Shown one piece after another: positions 53,591 to 63,552 of a stretch of DNA of 64,000 nt (positions within the stretch are counted from its first letter, which is position 1; each line of letters begins with the position of its first letter). Below the pieces are notes generated by a model that had not been told where the DNA came from, did not search any database, and saw only the letters and a program-made list of their open reading frames with translations. The position numbers and the translations under genes are program-made. The stretch covers positions 4,091 through 68,090 of the forward strand of contig CAZDCD010000024.1 in assembly GCA_964503885.1 (NCBI GenBank), written 5' to 3'. Source of the stretch: CAZDCD01 sp964503885. GTDB lineage: Bacteria > Bacteroidota > Bacteroidia > Bacteroidales > UBA10428.

Positions 53591-54982
53591 ATGCAATACA
53601 GAACAGAACACGATACTATGGGCGAGGTTAAGGTCCCCGCCGACAGATACTGGGGAGCACAGACCGAACGGTCAAGAAACAATTTTCGTATTGGTCCTGA
53701 AGCGAGTATGCCCGGTGAAATCATTGAAGCCTTTGCCTTCCTGAAAAAGGCAGCGGCGCTGGCAAATTTCGACCTCGGCGTCTTGCCTGCCGAAAAAAAA
53801 GAGCTTATCGTAAAAGTATGCGATGAAATTCTCGGCGGGAAGCTCCGTGAAGAGTTTCCGCTGGTGATCTGGCAGACCGGCTCGGGAACCCAGTCGAATA
53901 TGAACATGAACGAGGTAATAGCCTACCGGGCTCATGTGCTGAACGGAGGCAAGCTGACCGATGCAAAAAAAGTACTGCATCCAAACGACGATGTGAACAA
54001 ATCGCAGTCATCGAACGATACTTTTCCCACTGCAATGCACATCGCTGCTTACAAGCTTGTCGCTGAGATCACCCTGCCGGGGATGCAGAAATTACATGAA
54101 ACACTCAAACAGAAATCGGAAACCTTTACAGAGATCGTAAAAACCGGCCGTACCCATTTCATGGATGCTACCCCGCTGACGCTGGGACAGGAATTTTCGG
54201 GGTATGCACAGCAGGTAGCCAATTCCATGAGAGCAATCAGGAATGCCCTTGAAATGGTTAAGGAGCTTGCACTGGGCGGCACTGCAGTGGGAACGGGCCT
54301 TAATACCCCAAAGGGATATGCTGAACTGGTTGCCCGGAAAATAGCAGAGCTTACCGGGTTCCCGTTCGTTTCGGCGCCGAATAAGTTCGAAGCGCTGGCG
54401 GCCCATGATGCCATGGTTGAGCTGAGCGGTGCGCTGAAAAGGGCTGCGGTTTCACTGATGAAAATAGCCAATGATATCCGCATGCTGAGTTCGGGCCCGA
54501 GATGCGGTATCGGCGAGATCATTATACCGGAAAACGAACCCGGCTCCTCGATCATGCCGGGAAAAGTAAATCCCACCCAGCCCGAAGCGCTGACCATGGT
54601 GTGTGCCCAGGTCATGGGCAATGACGTGGCGGTTTCTGTCGGAGGTTCCAATGGCCATTTCGAACTGAATGTTTTCAAACCCCTCATAGCAGCGAATGTG
54701 TTGCAGTCAGCACGGTTACTGGGCGATGCATGTACCTCGTTTAATGTTAACTGTGCGGCAGGTATCAAACCCAATCTTGAAATGATCGGGAAACACCTCG
54801 GTCAATCGTTGATGCTTGTGACAGCGCTGAACCCGCATATCGGCTATGAAAATGCCGCCAAAATTGCCAAAAAAGCACATACCGAAGGGAAAACATTGAA
54901 AGAAGCAGCCGTTGAATCGGGACTTGTAACCGCCGAACAGTTCGACGAATGGGTAGACCCGGGGAAGATGACGGGGAGATGA
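53591..54982 (+). CDS. fumC: FumC, class II fumarate hydratase
   Basis: A 463-residue iron-independent fumarase that interconverts fumarate and malate. The family signature GSSIMPGKVNPTQ is intact, with the catalytic Ser in its loop. TGSGTQSNMNMNEV, the GRTHFMDATP His loop and the substrate B-site HPNDDVNKSQSSND are all present. Normal length. Together with the methylmalonyl-CoA mutase genes downstream, it fits a fermentative succinate-propionate route. Confidence 0.96.
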   Translation: MQYRTEHDTMGEVKVPADRYWGAQTERSRNNFRIGPEASMPGEIIEAFAFLKKAAALANFDLGVLPAEKKELIVKVCDEILGGKLREEFPLVIWQTGSGTQSNMNMNEVIAYRAHVLNGGKLTDAKKVLHPNDDVNKSQSSNDTFPTAMHIAAYKLVAEITLPGMQKLHETLKQKSETFTEIVKTGRTHFMDATPLTLGQEFSGYAQQVANSMRAIRNALEMVKELALGGTAVGTGLNTPKGYAELVARKIAELTGFPFVSAPNKFEALAAHDAMVELSGALKRAAVSLMKIANDIRMLSSGPRCGIGEIIIPENEPGSSIMPGKVNPTQPEALTMVCAQVMGNDVAVSVGGSNGHFELNVFKPLIAANVLQSARLLGDACTSFNVNCAAGIKPNLEMIGKHLGQSLMLVTALNPHIGYENAAKIAKKAHTEGKTLKEAAVESGLVTAEQFDEWVDPGKMTGR

Positions 54983-55201
54983 TGTTTGGAGTTCCGTAAA
55001 AGCAGTTGGCAAATTGTCAATGCTGGATGATAGATAATGAAGGCAGAATATTGAAACGAGGCGAATAAAAGAGGAACTATATTGCCAAATGGCGAGAATG
55101 AGTTCCGGAGTGCAGGTTCAGTGGAATTTTATGGAAATGCAGGCAAATGCTGTTCTAACCCGAAAAAACCGTTATTTTTGCAGTCATCTTAAAACGGTTT
55201 T
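54983..55201. other. Spacer before mutA with promoter box
   Basis: No gene is present. TATTTTTG at 55173-55180 is a perfect TAnnTTTG box, 21 bases before the mutA ATG. Confidence 0.45.
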
Positions 55202-57082
55202 ATGGAAAAGCTACCCGATGAACGCTTATTTTCAGAATTTCCGCCGGTAAGCACAGATAAATGGGAAGAAAAGATCAGGCAGGACCTGAAAAGGGCCGAT
55301 TATGCAAAAAAACTCATCTGGAAAACTCAGGAAGGATTCGATGTAAAGCCTTATTACCGTGCAGAAGACCTTAATGCGCTGGAATACCTGAATACTGCCC
55401 CCGGGCATTTCCCTTATGTTAGAGGCGGAGGTGCAGAGGATAAGAATGGCTGGGAGATCAGGCAGGATATTGCGGTAAACAATATCACCGAAGCCAACGG
55501 TAAGGCGCTCGAGCTGTTCAATAACGGGATCAGTTCACCAGGCTTCAGGATCAACCCGGAAACCGTTGATTCCCTGGCGAAATTTTCTGGTCTCCTGCAG
55601 GACATACCCTACGATAAAACAGCGCTGCATTTCTCAGCCGGTAAGTATTCTCCTGACTTTTTCAACTACCTTATGGAGGATTCCGCCTCCCGCAGGATAA
55701 ATTCAAATGATATTCGGGGAACATTTGATTACGGTCCCTTAAATCACCTCAACCGGACCGGTGAATTTTACACCAGCATGGGTGATGATTTCAGTCTTCT
55801 TGCGGAATTTCTTTTAAACAGCAGCATATTACTTCCCCGCTTCAGGTTCATATCGGTTGATGGCTCGGTATACTCCGATGCCGGTTCGTCGGTCGTTCAG
55901 GAACTGGCCTTTACATTATCAGCAGGTGCCCAGTATCTTGAAAAGCTCACAGACAAAGGGCTACCTGCCAGCTCAGCAGCATCAGCCATACATTTCACAT
56001 TTGGCACCGGCTCAAATTACTTTATGGAGATCGCGAAACTCAGGGCGGCGCGCCTGCTGTGGGCAAAAATTGTGGAAACGTATAATCCTGAAACTACTGA
56101 AAGCGCCAGGATGCAGATCCATGCGGTGACCGCCCGGTGGAACCAGACCCTGTACGATCCGCATGTGAACATCCTGAGAGCAACAACGGAATCAATGTCG
56201 GCCGTTCTCGGGGGTGCGGATTCATTAACGGTTTTGCCTTTCGATGCACCCTATGCAGGAGAAACGGAACTTTCATTGCGCATCGCCCGCAATATCCAGA
56301 TCATCCTGAAGGAAGAAGCCTATTTCGGCAAAGTGACCGATCCGGCCGGAGGTTCGTATTATATTGAAAACCTTACCGGAAGCATTGCAGGAGAAGCATG
56401 GAAGCTATTCCTCAAAATCGAGGAAAAGGGTGGATATATCAAGGCATTTACCGGCGAATTCATTCCTGAAATGTTAGCAGATACGACCCGTAAGAGGCTT
56501 CAGGCAGTTGCCGAACGGAAGGAAGTATTGCTCGGTACCAATCAGTATGCGGATTTCCATGAATCGGGTAAAGAAAGAATTGGCCGGGCATTTATTGAAA
56601 CAAAGAAGGAACCGGCAGATACAGAAAAAACACCGGCAATTGGAACAGCCAGAGGATCTCAGGAATTCGAGAAGCTGAGGATACAGACTGAAACATCGGG
56701 GAGAAAAAGACCGGTGGTATTTCTGCTGACCATTGGAAATATCGCTATGCGAAAGGCAAGAGCTGCCTTTTCGGCTAATTTTTTTGCCTGTGCCGGGTAT
56801 GAGATCATCGATACCAATGGATTTAAGGCTGTTGGTGATGGCGTCAGTGCGGCATTAAACAAAAAAGCCGATATTATTGTGCTGTGCTCCGGCGATGACG
56901 AATATGACGGTTACGCCCCTGAGGCCTTCGGGATAATAAACGGAAGAGCTGAACTGGTGATTGCAGGTGATCCACCCTGCAGGCCTGAATTAGAAGCCAG
57001 GGGGATCCGGAACTTTATCAGCCTCCGGTCGAATTTACCCGAAATACTTAAACACTTTCATAAAGTCTTAAAAATAACCTGA
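55202..57082 (+). CDS. mutA: Methylmalonyl-CoA mutase small (beta) subunit
   Basis: A 626-residue partner subunit of the B12-dependent mutase that interconverts succinyl-CoA and (R)-methylmalonyl-CoA. The barrel is recognisable from FPYVRGG, MEIAKLRAARLLWAKIV and DPAGGSYYIENLT. Its C-terminal cobalamin-like domain lacks the DxHxxG cobalt-binding motif present in the large subunit, as expected for the non-catalytic partner. mutB follows after 169 bases that contain short repeats. Confidence 0.95.
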   Translation: MEKLPDERLFSEFPPVSTDKWEEKIRQDLKRADYAKKLIWKTQEGFDVKPYYRAEDLNALEYLNTAPGHFPYVRGGGAEDKNGWEIRQDIAVNNITEANGKALELFNNGISSPGFRINPETVDSLAKFSGLLQDIPYDKTALHFSAGKYSPDFFNYLMEDSASRRINSNDIRGTFDYGPLNHLNRTGEFYTSMGDDFSLLAEFLLNSSILLPRFRFISVDGSVYSDAGSSVVQELAFTLSAGAQYLEKLTDKGLPASSAASAIHFTFGTGSNYFMEIAKLRAARLLWAKIVETYNPETTESARMQIHAVTARWNQTLYDPHVNILRATTESMSAVLGGADSLTVLPFDAPYAGETELSLRIARNIQIILKEEAYFGKVTDPAGGSYYIENLTGSIAGEAWKLFLKIEEKGGYIKAFTGEFIPEMLADTTRKRLQAVAERKEVLLGTNQYADFHESGKERIGRAFIETKKEPADTEKTPAIGTARGSQEFEKLRIQTETSGRKRPVVFLLTIGNIAMRKARAAFSANFFACAGYEIIDTNGFKAVGDGVSAALNKKADIIVLCSGDDEYDGYAPEAFGIINGRAELVIAGDPPCRPELEARGIRNFISLRSNLPEILKHFHKVLKIT

Positions 57083-57251
57083 GCACGTAGACACAGAGGT
57101 ACTGAGATGGCACAAATTGAATACAACAAGCTGAGAGAAAAAACTGGGATTGCTTATAAATTTTAATGTTCCGGTATTAAAAGAAGGGATCAGAAGAAAA
57201 ATTAACGGCACTCTGTGAACCTCTGAGTCTCTGTGTTTAAAGTTAAATAAC
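57083..57251. repeat. Paired CACAGAGG/CTCTGTG repeats between mutA and mutB
   Basis: ACACAGAGGTACTGAGA near 57091 and CTCTGTGAACCTCTGAGTCT with CTGTGTTTAA at 57211-57240 are related words in opposite sense. They could form an imperfect long hairpin, but the spacing (about 100 bases) is large. Similar phrases are common in spacers of Bacteroidota drafts. Confidence 0.4.
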
Positions 57252-59384
57252 ATGAAACCTGACTTTTCAAAAACAGACATCAAAGCAATATCGACAGGAA
57301 AACCATTGCATATACCTGTAAAACTTTGGGAAATAGCAGAACACATAAAGGTGAAAAATGTATATTCAACCGAAGATCTGCTGAACATGGAGCACCTGAA
57401 TTATGCTGCAGGAATCCCGCCATATCTCAGGGGACCCTATTCCACCATGTATGTAATGCAGCCATGGACGATCCGTCAGTATGCCGGATTTTCCACAGCC
57501 GAAGAATCGAACGCATTCTACCGCCGAAATCTGGCTGCCGGCCAGAAGGGACTGTCCGTGGCATTCGATCTGGCCACACACCGGGGATACGATTCTGATC
57601 ATGAACGGGTACTTGGCGATGTCGGAAAAGCAGGGGTAGCTATAGATTCAATTCTTGACATGAAAATCCTGTTTGACAACATACCGCTCAATGAAATGTC
57701 GGTTTCGATGACCATGAACGGCGCAGTGCTGCCCGTAATGGCTTTTTATATAGTCACTGCTCTTGAACAGGGCGCAAAATTATCGGACCTGGCCGGTACT
57801 ATTCAGAACGATATCCTGAAGGAATTCATGGTCAGGAATACATACATTTATCCCCCTGATATGTCGATGCGGATCATCGCCGATATATTCAGGTACACCT
57901 CTCAGCACATGCCCAAATTCAATTCGATCAGCATCTCAGGGTACCATATGCAGGAAGCCGGGGCCACTGCCGACATCGAACTGGCGTATACCCTTGCCGA
58001 CGGACTTGAATACCTGCGTACCGGGGTGAACACAGGACTCGATATCGATTCCTTTGCACCACGTATCTCTTTTTTCTGGGCCATCGGTATGAACCACTTT
58101 ATGGAAATCGCCAAACTCAGGGCTGCCCGTTTGTTGTGGTCCAAGATCGTGAAACAGTTCAATCCTGAAAATCCCAAATCACTGGCACTAAGGACACACT
58201 GCCAGACCTCGGGCTGGAGCCTGACAGAACAGGACCCTTTCAATAATATTGCACGTACATGCGTTGAAGCCATGGCTGCCGCCCTCGGACACACCCAGTC
58301 TCTGCATACAAATGCCCTCGATGAGGCCATTGCCCTTCCGACAGATTTTTCCGCCCGCATTGCCCGGAACACCCAGATATACCTCCAGGAAGAAACCCAG
58401 ATCTGCAGGGTTGTTGACCCGTGGGCTGGTTCGTATTATGTTGAATCGCTGACCCATGAGCTGGCTCACCTGGCATGGAATCATATCCGTGAAATTGAGG
58501 AACTCGGGGGTATGGCCAGGGCTATTGAAACAGGTCTTCCAAAAATGCGCATCGAAGAGGCAGCGGCCAGAAAGCAGGCACGAATCGACTCGGGAAAAGA
58601 TGTTATCGTAGGGGTGAACAGGTATCTGCCCAAAAACGAGGAACCTATTGACATTCTGGAGGTGGACAACACTGCTGTCCGGGAAACACAGATAAAAAGA
58701 CTGGAAGAACTGAAACGGAGACGAAATAACAAAGCCGTGAAAAAGGCGCTGGATAACCTGACCGAAGCAGCCGGATCAGGCAGCGGAAACCTTCTTGAAC
58801 TTGCTGTTGACGCCGCAAAAGTCCGTGCCACACTAGGTGAGATCTCGGAATCGATCGAAAAGGTCAGTGGCAGGTATAAGGCAATAATACGTTCTGTTTC
58901 CGGGATATATTCCTCAGAATCGGGAAATGACGAAGATTTCATGCAGGCACGCGAATTGTGTGAAAAATTTGCGAAAAAAGAGGGCCGGCAGCCCCGGATT
59001 ATGATCGCCAAACTTGGCCAGGACGGGCATGACCGGGGGGCAAAAGTAGTATCCACAGGATATGCCGACATCGGTTTTGATGTGGACATTGGTCCCTTGT
59101 TCCAGACTCCGGCGGAAGCAGCACGTCAGGCTGTGGAAAACGATGTGTATGTGCTCGGAATATCGAGTCTTGCTGCCGGACATAAAACCCTGGTCCCACA
59201 GGTGATCACAGAGCTGAAAAAGCTCGGCCGGGAAGACATCATGGTTATAGTGGGCGGCGTTATCCCCGCACAAGACTATGAATTTCTTTATCATGCAGGA
59301 GCAGTGGCCATTTTTGGTCCGGGCACATCGGTCTCAAAAGCAGGAAGAAAAATACTGGAGATCCTGTACGAGTCGTTGACATAA
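57252..59384 (+). CDS. mutB: Methylmalonyl-CoA mutase large (alpha) subunit
   Basis: The 710-residue catalytic subunit. The substrate barrel shows PYLRGPYSTMYVMQPWTIRQ in two parts, SVAFDLATHRGYDSD and the Tyr/His/Arg residues of the active site. The C-terminal B12 domain contains the cobalt-ligand motif KLGQDGHDRG (DxHxxG) with GADIGFD-like and GGVIPAQDY segments. All functional motifs are intact. With mutA it forms the enzyme used to make propionate from succinate, or the reverse. Confidence 0.97.
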   Translation: MKPDFSKTDIKAISTGKPLHIPVKLWEIAEHIKVKNVYSTEDLLNMEHLNYAAGIPPYLRGPYSTMYVMQPWTIRQYAGFSTAEESNAFYRRNLAAGQKGLSVAFDLATHRGYDSDHERVLGDVGKAGVAIDSILDMKILFDNIPLNEMSVSMTMNGAVLPVMAFYIVTALEQGAKLSDLAGTIQNDILKEFMVRNTYIYPPDMSMRIIADIFRYTSQHMPKFNSISISGYHMQEAGATADIELAYTLADGLEYLRTGVNTGLDIDSFAPRISFFWAIGMNHFMEIAKLRAARLLWSKIVKQFNPENPKSLALRTHCQTSGWSLTEQDPFNNIARTCVEAMAAALGHTQSLHTNALDEAIALPTDFSARIARNTQIYLQEETQICRVVDPWAGSYYVESLTHELAHLAWNHIREIEELGGMARAIETGLPKMRIEEAAARKQARIDSGKDVIVGVNRYLPKNEEPIDILEVDNTAVRETQIKRLEELKRRRNNKAVKKALDNLTEAAGSGSGNLLELAVDAAKVRATLGEISESIEKVSGRYKAIIRSVSGIYSSESGNDEDFMQARELCEKFAKKEGRQPRIMIAKLGQDGHDRGAKVVSTGYADIGFDVDIGPLFQTPAEAARQAVENDVYVLGISSLAAGHKTLVPQVITELKKLGREDIMVIVGGVIPAQDYEFLYHAGAVAIFGPGTSVSKAGRKILEILYESLT

Positions 59385-59674
59385 TTGTTCCGTGTTGGAT
59401 GATGGATGCCGGATGAAAAAAGCAATCAGTGATAGGTAAACAGTAACCGGTTTTAATACAGGAGGTTATATAACAAATTAAGAATATCGTAACATAGTAT
59501 AAATGCTTATTTTACTGATTACTGAATACTGATTACCGTTTACTTATTCCGGTAGTGAAACGGAGACCACGTCCTGGCTTGATTGGTTTATGGAGACCAG
59601 ACAAATCCCGGACCGGCAGTTTTCTTTATCACATTAATTTTGTATATTTGAGTGAAACAAAAAAAAATAATACA
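59385..59674. repeat. 290-base spacer with short repeats and a promoter
   Basis: The spacer holds CTGATTACTGAATACTGATTACCG-type words at 59515-59538, the reverse complement of words at 344-360, and an imperfect GTAAAC/GTTTAC inverted pair. TATATTTG at 59643-59650 is a perfect -7 box, with TTTTC about 19 bases upstream, 25 bases before the next gene. Confidence 0.45.
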
Positions 59675-60220
59675 ATGGATCAGGATACCGGAAACACAGG
59701 ACAAAGCCTCGGAATAGCAGGATTGGTGCTGGGCATCCTTGCCATCCCCCTGGGGATAATACCCTGCACATTCATTCTCGGACTAGTACTGGGAGTCACG
59801 GGAATTGTATTCGGAGCAGTAGGATATACGCAGGCCCAGAAAACAAAAAGCTCAACATCCTTGCCGCTGGGAGCTCTTACCGTATCGATCGTGGGTACAT
59901 GCATCGCATTATTATGGACACCATTACTGGTACCCAGGCATACGTTTGATTTCCATAATCTGCAAAAAAATATACATAAGATCGAGAAGAAAAGTAAGGA
60001 ACTTGATAATCTCAACAATGTTTTCGACAGTTTTGACAGTGAACTCGAAGAAGTACTGATTGAACTCGAAGACAGCCTTAATATTAAGATCGACAGCCAG
60101 TTGAACCAAAGCTTAAAAGGCCTGTCTGATGAAGAGAAGGCAAAAAAAATCGGTAAAGCTGCCGGAAAAGCCGTTAAGGAGTTTCTCAAAGAAGTCAGTG
60201 ATACGACGAAATCAAAGTGA
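59675..60220 (+). CDS. DUF4190-like membrane protein
   Basis: A 181-residue protein. Residues 8-95 have three membrane segments with the DUF4190 phrases LGIAGLVLGILAIPLG and ILGLVLGVTGIVFGAVGY. A charged, helical tail rich in Glu, Leu and Lys follows, probably a coiled coil. The ATG at 59675 is chosen because it follows the promoter box and gives the family N-terminus. The next gene overlaps by the GTGA type (3 bases), so the two are translationally coupled. Confidence 0.75.
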   Translation: MDQDTGNTGQSLGIAGLVLGILAIPLGIIPCTFILGLVLGVTGIVFGAVGYTQAQKTKSSTSLPLGALTVSIVGTCIALLWTPLLVPRHTFDFHNLQKNIHKIEKKSKELDNLNNVFDSFDSELEEVLIELEDSLNIKIDSQLNQSLKGLSDEEKAKKIGKAAGKAVKEFLKEVSDTTKSK

Positions 60221-60657
60221 ATAAGTCGTTTTTCCTGAAAGCGGATGATCAACCTTATCTTCTGCTGAACCTGATTTTCAGCCTCATTATTGCATCGGTT
60301 ATTATATATTCCGCAATTATACCGCCGGAATCCACCAGGTATCCGATATTTTCGAATTATACGTCCATCACAGGCGCGGAAAGCATCAGTACCGGTTTGT
60401 CCCGCAGCTTTTCATACCTGGTGCGGTTAGAGGTTACCAAAGCCAGGGAAATGAATCCCTACGGAATCCGGGTATTTGGTTTCTTCCTTGCTCAGGGTTT
60501 CATGCGAATCTTTTTTTCAATCCTTTCTATTAGGCTCAGGAATTATTCCAACTATCTGATCATAACGGATATCTGCATTTCAGTCCTCTTGTTTACCTGG
60601 GTTTTCCGTCCTTTTTTTTATGCACTGATCTCGCTGTTTTCGGCGGCATTCAGATAG
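60217..60657 (+). CDS. DUF2752-like membrane protein lacking the cysteine motif
   Basis: A 146-residue membrane protein starting at GTG. The middle phrase TGLSRSFSYLVRLEVTKAREMNPYG in two parts matches the DUF2752 region, where relatives have CPxCGLTR; here the two cysteines are replaced (ESISTGLSR). About four membrane segments are present. It follows a DUF4190-like gene, a frequent pairing in this phylum. Its 3' end overlaps the tail of the convergent metallo-hydrolase gene by 40 bases. Confidence 0.6.
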   Translation: MNKSFFLKADDQPYLLLNLIFSLIIASVIIYSAIIPPESTRYPIFSNYTSITGAESISTGLSRSFSYLVRLEVTKAREMNPYGIRVFGFFLAQGFMRIFFSILSIRLRNYSNYLIITDICISVLLFTWVFRPFFYALISLFSAAFR

Positions 60658-61502
60658 CTTCCTTTAATAAAATCATCGAGACCGAATGAATGGTCTTTCC
60701 TGACCCCTTTCTCAGTCATTTTTAACGTACAACATTCCGTAGACAGGTCGTGTTCAAAAAAGAGTACATACCCCTTATCCTCAGCTTCAGCCAGAACGGC
60801 CTCTTTTTCGGCCAGCGATACCAGCGGCTGTATATCATATCCGCAGATCCATGCCAGCGGAATATGGGCCGATGTGGGGATCAGATCGGCGACAAACACG
60901 ATGGTTCTTCCGTTGTACCGGATAAAAGGGACTGATAATCCACGGGTATGGCCATTATATAAATGGATACTCACATCAGGTGTTAGTTCAAACTGCTGAT
61001 CAAAAAGCCTGAGTTGTCCTGAATTTTCCAGGGGTAAAATATTTTCGACGAGGAACGACGCTTTTTCCCTGCGGTTCGGATTCATAGCCCAGTTCCACTG
61101 ATTTCTGCTGCACCAGTATACCGCCGCGGGAAACGCTGTTCTCAGCTTTCCCAGTTCATTATACTCCAAAGCCCCTCCGCAATGGTCAAAATGAAGATGG
61201 GTGAGCACTACATCCGTAATAGCATCCTTGCTTACACCAGTCTTTTTCAATGATCTGTCAAGGGTATCTTCACCGTTCAGGTAATAATAGCTGAAGAATT
61301 TATCGTCCTGTTTGTTCCCGAGACCGGTATCGATTAAGATTTTCTTCTTCCCGGTTTCGATAAGCATAAGCCTGAGCGACAGGTTACACATATTGTTTTC
61401 ATCGGCCGGGTATACTTTCTGCCAGAGCGATTTGGGCACCACCCCGAACATTGCACCCCCGTCGAGTTTGAAATTGCCTGTTTCAATTTTATGAAGCTTC
61501 AT
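60618..61502 (-). CDS. Metallo-beta-lactamase-fold hydrolase
   Basis: A 294-residue protein with the MBL-fold zinc motif LTHLHFDHCGG (HxHxDH) and later GHTRGLSVPF, FVADLIPT and FEHD, which give the other metal ligands. The closest layout is that of lactonase-like or general MBL hydrolases of unknown substrate. The ATG at 61502 is preferred as the start, as the upstream frame has no family residues. It runs towards the DUF2752-like gene and away from mpl. Confidence 0.82.
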   Translation of the reverse strand: MKLHKIETGNFKLDGGAMFGVVPKSLWQKVYPADENNMCNLSLRLMLIETGKKKILIDTGLGNKQDDKFFSYYYLNGEDTLDRSLKKTGVSKDAITDVVLTHLHFDHCGGALEYNELGKLRTAFPAAVYWCSRNQWNWAMNPNRREKASFLVENILPLENSGQLRLFDQQFELTPDVSIHLYNGHTRGLSVPFIRYNGRTIVFVADLIPTSAHIPLAWICGYDIQPLVSLAEKEAVLAEAEDKGYVLFFEHDLSTECCTLKMTEKGVRKDHSFGLDDFIKGSYLNAAENSEISA

Positions 61503-61596
61503 ACTCTTTTTACATGTAACTTTAAAAATAGGCATTTTGTTTATAAAAAACATTCGGATATGGATCATGGATCTGCTAAATCGTCTAATTTCGGCC

Positions 61597-62952
61597 ATGA
61601 GACTGCATTTTATAGCCATCGGCGGGGCAGCCATGCACAATATTGCCATTGCTCTTCACCTGAAAGGAAACTCCGTTACCGGATCTGATGATGAGATCTT
61701 TGAGCCGGCCAGATCGCATCTGCAATCGCACGGACTGCTACCAGCAAAACCCGGCTGGCATCCTGAAAAAATTACCCGCGAAATAGATACGGTTATCCTG
61801 GGAATGCATGCCCGCGTTGACAATCCCGAACTGCAGAGGGCACAGAAACTTGGCCTGAAAATCGTATCGTTCCCCGAATACCTTTATGAGCAGACAAAAG
61901 ATAAAAAACGTGTGGTGATCGGCGGGAGCCACGGAAAGACCACCATCACATCAATGACCATGCATGTGCTCAAATACTGCGGGATGTCATTTGATTATAT
62001 GGTAGGCTCGATGATAGAGGGTTTCGATACGATGGCAGCACTGGACGAGAAAACAACCCTGGCAGTGTTTGAAGGCGATGAATACCTGTCGTCGCCTGTA
62101 GATCCGAGGCCCAAATTTCACCTGTACAGGCCGCATATTGCCGTGATAAGCGGTATAGCCTGGGATCATATTAATGTATTTCCGACTTTTGAAGAATATT
62201 GCATGCAGTTCATGATCTTTGCACAGAAGATCCAAAAGAACGGGGTGCTCATTTATTACAACAATGATTCCGAGATCAGGAAGATTGTTCAAGAGCTCCG
62301 GCCGGATATCAGGCAATTGCCTTATGGAGCACATCCCCACAGGACAGAAGAAGGGAAGGTTTTTCTTACCTGGGATGAACGAGAAACCGAAGTGCCTTTT
62401 TTCGGAGACCACAATATGCAGAATGTAAGCGCAGCGCTGATGGTCTGCAGCGAACTCGGTATTGACTGCCCTTCATTTTACAAAGCCATCGGTACCTTCA
62501 AAGGCGCCAAAAAAAGGCTGCAACGGCTTGCAGAAAATGACTCGGTGGCCGTATTTTCGGATTTTGCCCACAGTCCGTCCAAACTTCTTGCGACCATTCA
62601 TGCGGTAAAAAGCCGATATCCCCGCAGGCATCTTGTCGCCTGTATGGAGCTGCACACATTCAGCAGCCTGAATAAAGATTTTCTCTCGCAATACAGGGGC
62701 ACCATGGCGGAAGCGGATACCGGCATTATTTTCTACAATCCTGAAACTGTAACCCATAAAAACCTTCAGATGATCGGCACGGAGGATATTCTCAGTGCTT
62801 TTGACCAGCCGGGCTTAAAAGTCATTACTGATACGGGTAAGCTTGCCGGATTCCTCGGAAATTTACTCTGGAAAGATAAAACACTGTTGCTGATGAGCTC
62901 CGGAAATTTTGGAGGACTCGATTTTCAGGAAATTCTGAAGAAAATCATGTAA
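61597..62952 (+). CDS. mpl: Mpl, UDP-N-acetylmuramate:tripeptide ligase
   Basis: A 451-residue Mur ligase that reattaches recycled L-Ala-D-Glu-meso-DAP to UDP-MurNAc for cell-wall synthesis. The start MRLHFIAIGGAAMHNIA matches the family. GSHGKTT is the ATP loop, FEGDEYLSSP and GIAWDHINVFPT are typical Mpl phrases, and DFAHSPSKL is the late motif. It differs from MurC by these features. The ATG at 61597 fits relatives better than 61537. Confidence 0.92.
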   Translation: MRLHFIAIGGAAMHNIAIALHLKGNSVTGSDDEIFEPARSHLQSHGLLPAKPGWHPEKITREIDTVILGMHARVDNPELQRAQKLGLKIVSFPEYLYEQTKDKKRVVIGGSHGKTTITSMTMHVLKYCGMSFDYMVGSMIEGFDTMAALDEKTTLAVFEGDEYLSSPVDPRPKFHLYRPHIAVISGIAWDHINVFPTFEEYCMQFMIFAQKIQKNGVLIYYNNDSEIRKIVQELRPDIRQLPYGAHPHRTEEGKVFLTWDERETEVPFFGDHNMQNVSAALMVCSELGIDCPSFYKAIGTFKGAKKRLQRLAENDSVAVFSDFAHSPSKLLATIHAVKSRYPRRHLVACMELHTFSSLNKDFLSQYRGTMAEADTGIIFYNPETVTHKNLQMIGTEDILSAFDQPGLKVITDTGKLAGFLGNLLWKDKTLLLMSSGNFGGLDFQEILKKIM

Positions 62953-62994
62953 TTTTTGTTATATTTAGATAACTAACGCGCAAATATATTATAA

Positions 62995-63552
62995 ATGGAA
63001 GTTAAAGGATCAGCCGTTAAATCGATCACCGATTTCATCAAAAAGAACCATTCGGATAAATACCAGGAATGGCTGGAAGTATTGCCGGAAGAATCAAAAA
63101 AGCACTTTATGAAACCGATCTTACCCTCCAACTGGTATCCGGTGATTGAAGCCGCTGTTTTACCCACAGAAAAGCTTGCAGAGCTGTTTTTCGATAACGA
63201 TCCCATCAAAGCTGCATGGGAGTCGGGACGTTTCAGCGCAGAAACAGCGCTAACCGGGTTGTATAAATTTTTTGTCAAAGCCGCCTCACCTCATTTCATC
63301 GTCGGAAAGGCCGGTAAAATATTCTCCACCTACTACCAGCCTTCTGAAATGAGCGTTGTGGATAAAGGCGAAAAATGGGTCAAGTTGCATATTACGGTAT
63401 TCGAAACCCCGAGCGAGATCATCGAAGCCCGCATCGGAGGATGGATCGAGAAAGCAATGGAGATATCGGGTTGCGCCAATGTTAAGGTGGAAATAACAAA
63501 ATCGCTCGCCAGGAATGACGGGCTTACCGAACTCATGGTAACCTGGGAATAG
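62995..63552 (+). CDS. DUF2378/TIGR02265-like protein
   Basis: A 185-residue soluble protein. ILPSNWYP, the SGRFSAETALTGLYKFF helix, and the C-terminal IEARIGGWIEKAMEISG with VTW ending resemble the DUF2378 (TIGR02265) family best known from myxobacteria, itself near the V4R/heme-NO-binding-like folds. Function is unknown. No partner gene is apparent; tRNA-Glu lies downstream. Confidence 0.55.
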   Translation: MEVKGSAVKSITDFIKKNHSDKYQEWLEVLPEESKKHFMKPILPSNWYPVIEAAVLPTEKLAELFFDNDPIKAAWESGRFSAETALTGLYKFFVKAASPHFIVGKAGKIFSTYYQPSEMSVVDKGEKWVKLHITVFETPSEIIEARIGGWIEKAMEISGCANVKVEITKSLARNDGLTELMVTWE

